A stretch of 15,165 bases of DNA from CAINVV01 sp964528535 (GTDB lineage: Bacteria; Bacteroidota; Bacteroidia; Bacteroidales; Prolixibacteraceae). Where the stretch lies: positions 1 to 15,165 of the forward strand of contig CAZGSQ010000093.1 of assembly GCA_964528535.1 (NCBI GenBank), given 5' to 3'. A model generated the notes under the pieces. That model saw only the letters and a program-made list of their open reading frames with translations, was not told the DNA's origin and made no database searches. Positions 6,528 through 13,808 of this stretch are shown piece by piece (positions within the stretch are counted from its first letter, which is position 1; every line of letters begins with the position of its first letter). The position numbers and the translations under genes were made by a program.

Positions 6528-8658
6528 TTTTGAAGTCGAGTTGCTTTTTTTCAAGATTGGCCCTGAGTATCTCGATTTCAACATCATCACCCAGCTGGTA
6601 ACGTTTCCGCGACCTTCTTCCGGTGATGCAATAGTTCTTTTCATCGAACTGGTAATAGTCGTCGGTAAGCTCGTGGAGCGGCACCATTCCCTCGCATTTG
6701 TTCTCTTCAAGCTCCACATAAATGCCCCATTCGGTTACACCTGAAATGACTCCTTTGTAATGCAAACCGATCTTATCGGACATAAATTCTACCTGTTTGT
6801 ATTTGATGGAAGCCCTTTCGGCATTCGCAGCCCTGTTCTCCATGTCGGAAGCGTGCTTGCACATCTCCTCAAATTTGTTGGCTGCAACAGAGGTTCCATC
6901 GTGCAAATATCTGTCCAGCAACCTGTGCACCATCATGTCGGGATACCGTCGGATCGGAGAAGTGAAGTGTGAGTAATATTCGAACCCCAAGCCATAATGG
7001 CCGATGTTTCTGGTAGAATAGGCTGCCTTGGCCATGGTACGAATGGCAAGTGTCTCGATCACGTTCTGCTCCTTCTTCCCATTAACATTGGTAATCAACT
7101 GATTCATGGAGGCAGTTACGGTGGCGGGCGAATTTGTCATGATGCCATAGCCGAAACGCTTGATGAAATGGTTGAATTTCTCCAACTTCTCCGGATCAGG
7201 CTTGTCGTGGATCCTGTACACGAAGGTCTTCTCCTTCTTTCTTGCTCCGGGCTTCCCAATCAGTTCAGCCACCTTTTTATTGGCCAGAAGCATAAACTCT
7301 TCGATCAGCTTGTTGGAATCCTTCGACTCCTTGAAAAAAACATTAACCGGCTTCCCGGCAGGATCAACCAAAATTTTAACCTCCACCCTGTCGAAATCAA
7401 TGGAACCTCCCTCAAAACGCCTGGCACGAAGTTTCTTGGCCAGGTTATCCAGCGTCGTAATCTCCTCTTTCATGTCGCCCACTCCGGTCTCAATGACTGC
7501 CTGTGCCTCTTCATAACTAAACCTTCGGTCGGAATAGATCACAGTCCGCCCAAACCACTCCTTGTGTATCTTGGCATTTTCATCCAATTGGAATACTGCC
7601 GAATAGCAAAGCTTCTCCTCATGGGGACGCAACGAGCAGACCCCGTTCGACAGCCTCTCCGGCAACATGGGTACCACCCTGTCGACCAGGTAGACAGAGG
7701 TAGCCCTGGTATAGGCCTCCTCCTCAATGATAGAGTTCATCCTGACGTAGTGCGTCACATCGGCAATGTGTACTCCGACTTCCCAGAGCCCATTTTCGAG
7801 TTTCTGGATGGAGAGGGCATCGTCAAAATCCTTTGCATCAGCAGGATCTATGGTGAATGTAGGAATTTTCCTGAAATCCCTGCGGTTGGCAATCTCCTCC
7901 GCGGATATTTCCATAGGAATCTTGTTGGCTGCTTCATCCACCTTCTCCGGATATTTGTAAGGCAGTCCAAACTCTGCCAGGATGGCATGCATTTCCGTGT
8001 TGTTGGAACCCGCATCACCCAATACATCAATGATTTCGGCAAATGGATTTCGCGCCTTTTCGGGCCAGTCGAGAATTCTTGCTACCGCCTTCTGACCATT
8101 TTTGGCCCCCTTCAGCTTATCCTGCGGAATGAAAAGATCAAATGGCATTCGCTTGGCAGGGATCAGAAAAGCAGAAAACTTGGAAATTTCAACGGTGCCA
8201 ACCAAGGTTCTCTGCGCACGCTCAACCACCTCAACCACCTCGCCTTCCGCCTCGCTCTTCTTCCTTCTGGCGAATAGCCTGATTTTGACCTTGTCGCCGT
8301 CGAGGGCATGGTTCATGTTGGGAGCCTGAATGAGAACAGTATCGTTAAGTTCTTCACAAAAAACCTGCCCCGATCCTTTGTAGTTGAGCTCCATGATACC
8401 GGTAAAATTACTGCCACTCTTCGCCTTTAACCTGAACCTGCCTTTGGAAACCTCCTCAAGAACTTCATTCTCACGCAACTCCTGCAAGGCTACACTCACC
8501 ATCAGTTGGGTCGTTGTATTCTTGGCACCTATCTTTGCAGAGAGTTGTTTGTAATTGTAGACATAGGTTGGTTCCTCATAAAACAGGGCCATGATCGATG
8601 TTTTTAACCCGGCTTTGTTGAAGTTAAGGGCTTGTTCCAGTTTCTTTCCTTTGGACAT
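6505..8658 (-). CDS. rnr: Ribonuclease R (RNB-family 3'-5' exoribonuclease)
   Basis: This 717-residue cytoplasmic enzyme degrades structured RNA from the 3' end, including rRNA fragments, mRNA decay intermediates and tmRNA-tagged messages. Domain order is a winged-helix-like N-terminus (about 1-75), two cold-shock-type OB domains (about 80-225), the RNB catalytic domain (about 255-590) and a C-terminal S1 domain (about 630-712, GVISGVTEWGIYVELEENKC). The catalytic motif DPADAKDFDDA starts at D271 and keeps the metal-binding D271, D277, D279 and D280. HFTSPIRRYPDMMVHR, another RNB signature, is present. The C-terminal basic tail of the proteobacterial enzyme is very short here. The length is within the usual range for the family. 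ATG 8658 gives MSKGKK. The TetR gene follows on the same strand. Confidence 0.97.
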   Translation of the reverse strand: MSKGKKLEQALNFNKAGLKTSIMALFYEEPTYVYNYKQLSAKIGAKNTTTQLMVSVALQELRENEVLEEVSKGRFRLKAKSGSNFTGIMELNYKGSGQVFCEELNDTVLIQAPNMNHALDGDKVKIRLFARRKKSEAEGEVVEVVERAQRTLVGTVEISKFSAFLIPAKRMPFDLFIPQDKLKGAKNGQKAVARILDWPEKARNPFAEIIDVLGDAGSNNTEMHAILAEFGLPYKYPEKVDEAANKIPMEISAEEIANRRDFRKIPTFTIDPADAKDFDDALSIQKLENGLWEVGVHIADVTHYVRMNSIIEEEAYTRATSVYLVDRVVPMLPERLSNGVCSLRPHEEKLCYSAVFQLDENAKIHKEWFGRTVIYSDRRFSYEEAQAVIETGVGDMKEEITTLDNLAKKLRARRFEGGSIDFDRVEVKILVDPAGKPVNVFFKESKDSNKLIEEFMLLANKKVAELIGKPGARKKEKTFVYRIHDKPDPEKLEKFNHFIKRFGYGIMTNSPATVTASMNQLITNVNGKKEQNVIETLAIRTMAKAAYSTRNIGHYGLGFEYYSHFTSPIRRYPDMMVHRLLDRYLHDGTSVAANKFEEMCKHASDMENRAANAERASIKYKQVEFMSDKIGLHYKGVISGVTEWGIYVELEENKCEGMVPLHELTDDYYQFDEKNYCITGRRSRKRYQLGDDVEIEILRANLEKKQLDFKIVVSTTK

Positions 8659-8681
8659 GGGATTCGCTTTTTTTAATCCAT

Positions 8682-8711
8682 TAAATGTACAGTTAAATTT
8701 CGAATTCTCAA
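8682..8711 (-). promoter_or_regulatory. Probable rnr promoter
   Basis: On the minus strand TACATTTA (complement of 8682-8689) matches seven of eight positions of TAnnTTTG if the last G is relaxed. TTG (complement of 8709-8711) is exactly 19 nt upstream. It lies 24 bases before the rnr ATG. Confidence 0.45.
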
Positions 8712-8857
8712 GGTATCTATTCGAAAATAAAAAAGAGGAACAATGCTAAAATTTTCAATTTTCGATTCAATGGCATGGGCATGGGGCCCAAAATGTTAAA
8801 CCAATGTTCGAAGTACCATCAAAAAGCCCTTGTGGTCTTAGATTGGGTCTAAACAAT

Positions 8858-8865
8858 TATATTTG
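8858..8865 (+). promoter_or_regulatory. -7 box for the metF-rdgB-porZ cluster
   Basis: TATATTTG at 8858-8865 is a perfect TAnnTTTG box, 38 bases before ATG 8904. The nearest TTG triplets (8830-8832 and 8843-8845) give poor spacings of 25 and 12 nt, so the -33 part is unresolved. I see no riboswitch-like structure in the short leader. Confidence 0.45.
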
Positions 8866-8903
8866 CAGAAAACCTGTCTCCTCAATTATTCAAAAGTTTG
8901 CAC

Positions 8904-9857
8904 ATGAAAGTAATAGACTTGATACTCCCTCCGAAAAAAACCATTTTCTCTTTCGAACTACTTCCTCCCCTGAAAGGCCAAAATGCTTCGAAACTGTACG
9001 AAACGATTGATGAATTGATTGAATACAAACCCCAATACATCAATTTGACCACCCATCGCGACGAGATTGAATACCGTCCCCTCGAAAACGGACTGCTCGA
9101 AAAGAAAATAGTCCGCAAACGTCCGGGTACGGTGGCCATCGCTGCCGCCATCCAGCACAAATACGGAATTCCCGTTGTACCCCATGTCGTATGCGGGGGT
9201 TTTACAAGGGAAGAGACAGAAAACATGCTGATTGACCTCAATTTCCTGGGAATCAAAAATGTGCTCGCCCTTCGTGGTGACGGATTGAAATCAGAGAGTC
9301 AGTTCATACCGGAGAAGAATGGCCATACCCACGCCAATGAACTCGTAGAACAAATCGTTCATCTCAGGAGTGGCAAATACCTCGATCCGGAGCTCAAGAA
9401 CAAGACGGCCCTCGACTTTTGCATCGGCGTAGCCGGCTATCCCGAGAAACATTCGGAGGCCTCCAATCCTGTTACTGACCTTCAATACCTGAAACAAAAG
9501 GTGGATGCAGGTGCCGAATACATAGTTACCCAGATGTTTTTCGACAACAAAAAATACTACGAATTTGTCGACCGCTGCAGGGCTGCAGGAATCAATGTCC
9601 CAGTAATTCCGGGGATCAAACCACTGGCCCTGATGAACCAAATCACCCTGCTTCCCAAAATTTTCAGCATCGACATTCCGGAGGAGTTTGCTTCGGAAGT
9701 AAGAAAATGTAAAACCAACGACGAAGCCAGGCAAGTAGGCACCGAATGGGCCATTCTTCAGGCAAAAGACCTGATTGCCAACAATGTACCATGCCTTCAT
9801 GTCTACACCTACGGCATCACTGACAACACAAGGCAAATTGCCCGAACCATTTTATAA
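8904..9857 (+). CDS. metF: 5,10-methylenetetrahydrofolate reductase (MetF)
   Basis: This 317-residue flavoenzyme reduces 5,10-methylene-THF to 5-methyl-THF, the methyl donor for methionine synthase. It is a TIM barrel with FAD. Recognisable points are FSFELLPP with the catalytic glutamate at E18, PHVVCGG, LALRGDG with the folate/flavin aspartate at D126, GVAGYPEKH, GAEYIVTQMFFD and the PVIPGIKPL loop. The length fits a bacterial MetF without the eukaryotic regulatory domain. A TTG at 8898 could extend the frame by two residues, but ATG 8904 is the normal choice. rdgB follows after 8 nt. No other methionine gene is nearby, so regulation by methionine status cannot be read from the context. Confidence 0.97.
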   Translation: MKVIDLILPPKKTIFSFELLPPLKGQNASKLYETIDELIEYKPQYINLTTHRDEIEYRPLENGLLEKKIVRKRPGTVAIAAAIQHKYGIPVVPHVVCGGFTREETENMLIDLNFLGIKNVLALRGDGLKSESQFIPEKNGHTHANELVEQIVHLRSGKYLDPELKNKTALDFCIGVAGYPEKHSEASNPVTDLQYLKQKVDAGAEYIVTQMFFDNKKYYEFVDRCRAAGINVPVIPGIKPLALMNQITLLPKIFSIDIPEEFASEVRKCKTNDEARQVGTEWAILQAKDLIANNVPCLHVYTYGITDNTRQIARTIL

Positions 9858-9865
9858 TTCGTACG

Positions 9866-10465
9866 ATGCACCAACTTGTTTTTGCCACCAACAATGCACA
9901 CAAGCTAAAAGAATTGGGCGAAATCCTCAACTCTGAATTCGAACTGCTCAGCCTGAACGACATCTCCTGTCATGACGACATTTCGGAAACCGGCAATACT
10001 TTGGAAGCCAACGCATCACAGAAATCGTTTTACATCTGGGACCGTTACGGGATCGATTGCTTTTCGGATGATACAGGACTCGAAATAGCGGTTCTGAACA
10101 ACGAGCCGGGTGTCCTTTCGGCCAGGTATGCCGGCGAAGGGCGAAATTCAGACGACAATGTGAACAAAGTGCTTGCAGAGATGAAAGGGCAAACCAACCG
10201 AAAAGCCTGTTTCCGTTGCCTAATCTCCCTAATTATCAGTGGACAGGAATTTCTGTTCGAAGGACGCGTGGATGGAGAGATCCTCGCTGAACGTCAGGGT
10301 GCGGGAGGATTTGGTTACGACCCCATTTTTCGTCCGGATGGCTTCTCAAAATCATTTGCAGCGATGGAGGCAGGGGTGAAAAACAGCATCAGCCACCGGG
10401 GACGTGCCGTTCAGAAACTGGTTAAGTTCCTGGCGGAGGAGTATCCGCATCTTCCCGACAAATAA
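9866..10465 (+). CDS. rdgB: XTP/dITP diphosphatase (RdgB/HAM1)
   Basis: This 199-residue pyrophosphatase removes deaminated purine nucleotides (XTP, ITP, dITP) from the pool by hydrolysis to the monophosphate and pyrophosphate, keeping them out of DNA and RNA. Visible motifs are FATNNAHKLKE at 6-16 (substrate phosphate loop), ETGNTLEANA at 41-50, FSDDTGLE with catalytic D69, PGVLSARYAGE at 81-91, GFGYDPIF at 148-155 and the base-recognition SHRGRA at 176-181. Length and all motifs are normal for the family. It is 8 nt after metF and its TAA overlaps the porZ ATG by one base (TAATG), which suggests translational coupling. Confidence 0.97.
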   Translation: MHQLVFATNNAHKLKELGEILNSEFELLSLNDISCHDDISETGNTLEANASQKSFYIWDRYGIDCFSDDTGLEIAVLNNEPGVLSARYAGEGRNSDDNVNKVLAEMKGQTNRKACFRCLISLIISGQEFLFEGRVDGEILAERQGAGGFGYDPIFRPDGFSKSFAAMEAGVKNSISHRGRAVQKLVKFLAEEYPHLPDK

Positions 10466-12765
10466 TGAAATCCATCCTCTGCCTCCTGCTTTTGCTGCCA
10501 CTTTTGACAGCCGGCCAGAGCCGAATCGGGGAGTGGAGTGCACATGTCTCATTCAATTCTGTCATTCAGGTCGAAGAGATGCCCGACAACCTTGTGGCCG
10601 CCACCTCCAATGGGATTTACTTCGTTGCCAAAAAAGGATTTGCGCTCTCCTCTAAAACGAAAGTTGAGGGGCTTGCAGAGGTTGGCATTTCTGCCGTAGC
10701 CTATTCTCCCTCTGCCAACATTTTGCTGACAGGTTACGAAAGCGGCAACCTCGACCTGTTTCAGGATTTGCAAATCAAACATCTTCCAGATCTTACCAGG
10801 AAGGCCGATCTGCCCAACAAAACCATCCACAGGATCATCTGCGAAGGCAATTTCGCTTTTCTCTGCACTGCCTTCGGCATCGTCAAGATAGATTTGCTCA
10901 AAATGGAGGTATCAGAGACCTGGTACCTGGGACCCAACTTCGATTTGAAAGAGGCCTTCGATTTGACCTCCTTTGGCAACAGCTGGTGGGTCGCCACCAA
11001 CCATGGGATCTTCAAGGCAGACAAAAGTGGCAGCAACCTGCAGGATTACAGAAACTGGCAACTTCAGACCACTTTGCCACAGCCCGATGCCGGCTTCTCC
11101 TCACTTGCCACTTGGGATGGATTGCTTTTTGCAAACGAAACCACCAACGACCGTATTCTCGCAAGCGACGGCAAAACCTGGTCGAACAGGTACGCCGAAA
11201 TAAAAAATATTCGTAGAATCAAATCTTCACCCAATGGACTTTTGGTTCTTGCAGACGGAGAGTTGTGGCTGACAGGTTCATCAGGAAATACCAGGATCAA
11301 TAGCTATCTTCAAGGTTTTGGTCAGACAGGCATCGATCCACGTGATGCCCTTGTAAGTAACAGCGGCGAACTCTGGATAGGCGATTACCGCGAAGGTCTT
11401 ACCCGCCGCACCAACAACTCCTCATTCCTGCATTACCTGCCCAATTCTCCCGGGAGTGACCAGATTTCGGCCATGAAGACAACAGCCGATCTTCTTTTGA
11501 TGGCCACGGTTGTCAAAAATACTGCAGGAACACCCGAAGCAGCCCTCTCTATTTTTCAGGCGGGTATCTGGCAAAATCTCACCGCAGCCGATGATGCCGG
11601 ACTTCAGGCGGTCGCTCCAATCACTGCATTTGCCTTTGGCAACACCAGCCCCGATGAATTCTGGGCTTCATCAGCCGGATCAGGCTTGCTCTACTTTCAG
11701 AAGAACAGGGTTTTTGCCAGGTACAACGAATTGAACTCCACCATGGGTGCCATCAATGGATCATGCAAGGTAGAAGGAGTATCCCTCGATGCGCAGGGCA
11801 ACTTGTTTTACGCCAACCCTACCGGGAAGGTAAGGGTTGGAACTCGTGCTGCCAATGGCACCTTTTCAGCATTACCCTACCCTGGTATGAATTTTTCTGA
11901 TGATCCAATGGGCGAAATTACCACGACGGCGTCTGGAACCCATTGGGCCCTCCTACCGGTAGAAGGGCTCTTCGCCTGTCAAACAAAGGGTGCCATCGAA
12001 AATATTTCAGACGACCAATACCGCAAAGTGGCAGTTCAAAGCCGCTTCAGCAATGGCACAACCACGCTGCTATCCCAGTTCACTGGCATCTCATCCCTTG
12101 CGGAGGATCAAAACCATCAGCTCTGGGTCGGAACAAACAGTGGTGTGGTGGTCTACGTCAATCCCGACAAAATATTTGAACCCGGACCATTTTACGGATC
12201 GCAACCCTCTATCGACGACGGTGAAGGATTGTTCAAACCCCTGCTCGACAAAGAAAAAGTTACAGCAATAGCAGTGGACGGCGGAAACCGAAAATGGATT
12301 GGCACGGCCCTTTCGGGGGTATTCCTGTTCTCAGAGACCGGAGATCATCTCTTGCGTCACTTTAACAGTCAAAATTCTCCCTTGCTCTCCGATCAGATCC
12401 TTTCGATTACCATTTCACCACAGAGCGGGCAGGTCTACTTTGCCACATCCCGTGGACTGATCTCTTACAAAAGTGATGCCGCTGCCGGACTACCAGAATT
12501 AGGCAAGGCTTACGTCTGGCCAAATCCATTGAGGGAAACGCATGCATCGGGTGTTACCATCGACGGACTCACAGAAGGGACAGAAATCCGCATTACTGAC
12601 GTGACGGGAAATCTTGTTTATAAGACGACCTCACTGGGAGGCCGGGCCTTGTGGAATGCCCAAAATGCAAGAGGAGTAAGGGTTGCCACCGGGGTCTACC
12701 TGATCTTCTGCTACTCGCCCCAAATGAAAAGTTCAAAAATTATCAAGTTGCTCGTTATTCACTAA
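10465..12765 (+). CDS. porZ: PorZ-like T9SS attachment-complex protein
   Basis: This 766-residue exported protein has a signal peptide at about 1-17 with cleavage at AG/QS. A long beta-propeller region follows. Repeated short blocks such as LVAATSNGIYFVAKK, WWVATNHGIFKADKS, LWIGDYREGL, LWVGTNSGVVVY and KWIGTALSGVFLF resemble two-component-regulator propeller blades. The start (IGEWSAHVSFNSVIQV) matches the usual opening of PorZ. A C-terminal domain (about 683-766) begins VWPNP and ends in a KIIKLLV-type strand, like the sorting domain of type IX secreted proteins. PorZ of Porphyromonas gingivalis has two propellers plus such a domain and acts with PorU, PorV and PorQ at the cell surface in attaching A-LPS to cargo. 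It is fused by a 1-bp overlap to rdgB; recO lies 102 bases downstream. It may be another propeller protein, but length, start and end favour PorZ. Confidence 0.82.
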   Translation: MKSILCLLLLLPLLTAGQSRIGEWSAHVSFNSVIQVEEMPDNLVAATSNGIYFVAKKGFALSSKTKVEGLAEVGISAVAYSPSANILLTGYESGNLDLFQDLQIKHLPDLTRKADLPNKTIHRIICEGNFAFLCTAFGIVKIDLLKMEVSETWYLGPNFDLKEAFDLTSFGNSWWVATNHGIFKADKSGSNLQDYRNWQLQTTLPQPDAGFSSLATWDGLLFANETTNDRILASDGKTWSNRYAEIKNIRRIKSSPNGLLVLADGELWLTGSSGNTRINSYLQGFGQTGIDPRDALVSNSGELWIGDYREGLTRRTNNSSFLHYLPNSPGSDQISAMKTTADLLLMATVVKNTAGTPEAALSIFQAGIWQNLTAADDAGLQAVAPITAFAFGNTSPDEFWASSAGSGLLYFQKNRVFARYNELNSTMGAINGSCKVEGVSLDAQGNLFYANPTGKVRVGTRAANGTFSALPYPGMNFSDDPMGEITTTASGTHWALLPVEGLFACQTKGAIENISDDQYRKVAVQSRFSNGTTTLLSQFTGISSLAEDQNHQLWVGTNSGVVVYVNPDKIFEPGPFYGSQPSIDDGEGLFKPLLDKEKVTAIAVDGGNRKWIGTALSGVFLFSETGDHLLRHFNSQNSPLLSDQILSITISPQSGQVYFATSRGLISYKSDAAAGLPELGKAYVWPNPLRETHASGVTIDGLTEGTEIRITDVTGNLVYKTTSLGGRALWNAQNARGVRVATGVYLIFCYSPQMKSSKIIKLLVIH

Positions 12766-12820
12766 ATCAAAAAATGCTCCCATCCGGAAAATCCAATCTA
12801 TCTTTACAATCCATCACTGA

Positions 12821-12862
12821 TATCTCATATCTCATAACTCATATCTCATAACTCATATCTCC
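12821..12862 (+). repeat. Heptanucleotide tandem repeat before recO
   Basis: Six in-register 7-mers run without gaps: TATCTCA, TATCTCA, TAACTCA, TATCTCA, TAACTCA, TATCTCC. They fill most of the spacer between porZ and recO and end 5 bases before the recO ATG. Units differ at the third base, plus the last base of the last copy. Confidence 0.9.
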
Positions 12863-12867
12863 CTCCC

Positions 12868-13593
12868 ATGTATTTCAAAACAGAAGGCATCCTTCTCCAC
12901 GGTCTCAAATATGGCGACAACGGCCGTATCGTGACCGTTTATACCGAAGCCTTCGGCAGATGTTCTTTTCTTCTGCAAGGAATTCATGGCAAGAAATCGG
13001 CCAACAAAGCCAATCTGCTACAACCCCTGTTTCTACTGGGGATGGAGATCGACCACAGGCAAGGAAGAGAGTTGCAGCGTGCACGTGAGATCAGGATGAA
13101 CCATTCGTACCAGACAGTGCCCTATGATGTCGTCAAATCATCCCAGGCACTCTTCCTGTCTGAATTTTTGCACAAAGTGCTAAAGGAGGAGGAGGCCAGA
13201 CCAGAACTCTTTCATTTCCTGAACCACTCCTTTCAGATTCTCGATTTGCTTGAAGAGGGAGCCGCCAATTTCCACCTTGTCTTCCTTGCCCAGCTAACCC
13301 GTTACATGGGATTTGCCCCAACCAGCAACCACTCGCCTGACAGGCCAATTTTTGATCTGGCTTCCGGGGCATTCACGGCCACTCCGCCGCCGCATCCCTA
13401 TTTTCTGGATGAGGCCGAAAGCCGGATCCTCGTGGAGATCATCAGCATCTCCTACGAAGAGATAGGCACACTGGTATTAAGTTCTTCCCTTCGCAACAAG
13501 ATGTTAATCAAAATGATCAATTATTTTTCGCTCCATCTGGGAGTCCAATTGAACATAAAATCATTGGACATTCTTCACGAAATGTTCTCCTGA
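12868..13593 (+). CDS. recO: DNA repair protein RecO
   Basis: This 241-residue protein acts in the RecFOR pathway, loading RecA onto SSB-coated single-stranded DNA with RecR. An N-terminal OB fold (about 1-80) begins with the typical TEGILLHGLKYGDNGRIVTVYTEAFG, and a helical C-terminal domain follows. The usual YMGFAP and IFDLASGAF blocks are present at the site where many RecO proteins hold a four-cysteine zinc motif. Here those cysteines are absent (the only Cys is in FGRCSFLL), so a zinc-free form is inferred, as in E. coli. It is preceded by a heptad repeat in place of a recognisable ribosome binding site and may be co-transcribed with porZ. The family call is confident from the N-terminus and length. 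Confidence 0.93.
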   Translation: MYFKTEGILLHGLKYGDNGRIVTVYTEAFGRCSFLLQGIHGKKSANKANLLQPLFLLGMEIDHRQGRELQRAREIRMNHSYQTVPYDVVKSSQALFLSEFLHKVLKEEEARPELFHFLNHSFQILDLLEEGAANFHLVFLAQLTRYMGFAPTSNHSPDRPIFDLASGAFTATPPPHPYFLDEAESRILVEIISISYEEIGTLVLSSSLRNKMLIKMINYFSLHLGVQLNIKSLDILHEMFS

Positions 13594-13666
13594 AAATTTC
13601 ATCCATGGAAATGAAATCTCCCGACCGAACGAAGGAACAATCATTTATAAAGCTATGAAACAATTT

Positions 13667-13701
13667 ATTCGCAATCCTTAATTCGCATTTCGCAATTCTC
13701 G
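13667..13701 (+). repeat. Degenerate heptanucleotide array downstream of recO
   Basis: Five 7-mers in one register: ATTCGCA, ATCCTTA, ATTCGCA, TTTCGCA, ATTCTCG. It is more degraded than the array upstream of recO and uses a different unit, but has the same 7-nt period. It lies in the 215-base spacer before the aminotransferase-like gene, which otherwise holds a promoter and a small hairpin (13596-13617). Confidence 0.65.
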
Positions 13702-13759
13702 CTTTCCTGCACTTCCCAATTTTAATTACAAAATGTATCCATTCTATTTCACCATCCAA

Positions 13760-13789
13760 TTGCCATTCACAATTTTTTCCGTACGTTTG
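13760..13789 (+). promoter_or_regulatory. Promoter of the aminotransferase-like gene
   Basis: TTG (13760-13762), a 19-nt spacer and TACGTTTG (13782-13789) match the Bacteroidota housekeeping consensus at every fixed position. The ATG is 20 bases past the box, so the untranslated leader is only about 15 nt. This is the best promoter in the window and argues that the gene is expressed. Confidence 0.75.
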
Positions 13790-13808
13790 TAAAAGATATT
13801 AATTCAGT

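Noticed and set aside
6997..8277. A 426-codon open frame on the plus strand
   Set aside because: It lies wholly opposite rnr, whose RNB and OB domains are unmistakable. The antisense translation has no recognisable domain, and no promoter or gene-like context was seen for it.
8659..8903. SAM or other riboswitch upstream of metF
   Set aside because: The predicted leader after the -7 box is about 30 nt, too short, and I see no conserved aptamer elements.
12821..12862. CRISPR-like array
   Set aside because: Units are contiguous 7-mers with no spacers and no cas genes are present.
13596..13617. Hairpin ATTTCAT/ATGAAAT after recO as a terminator
   Set aside because: The stem is only 7 AT-rich pairs with an 8-nt loop and no T-run follows.
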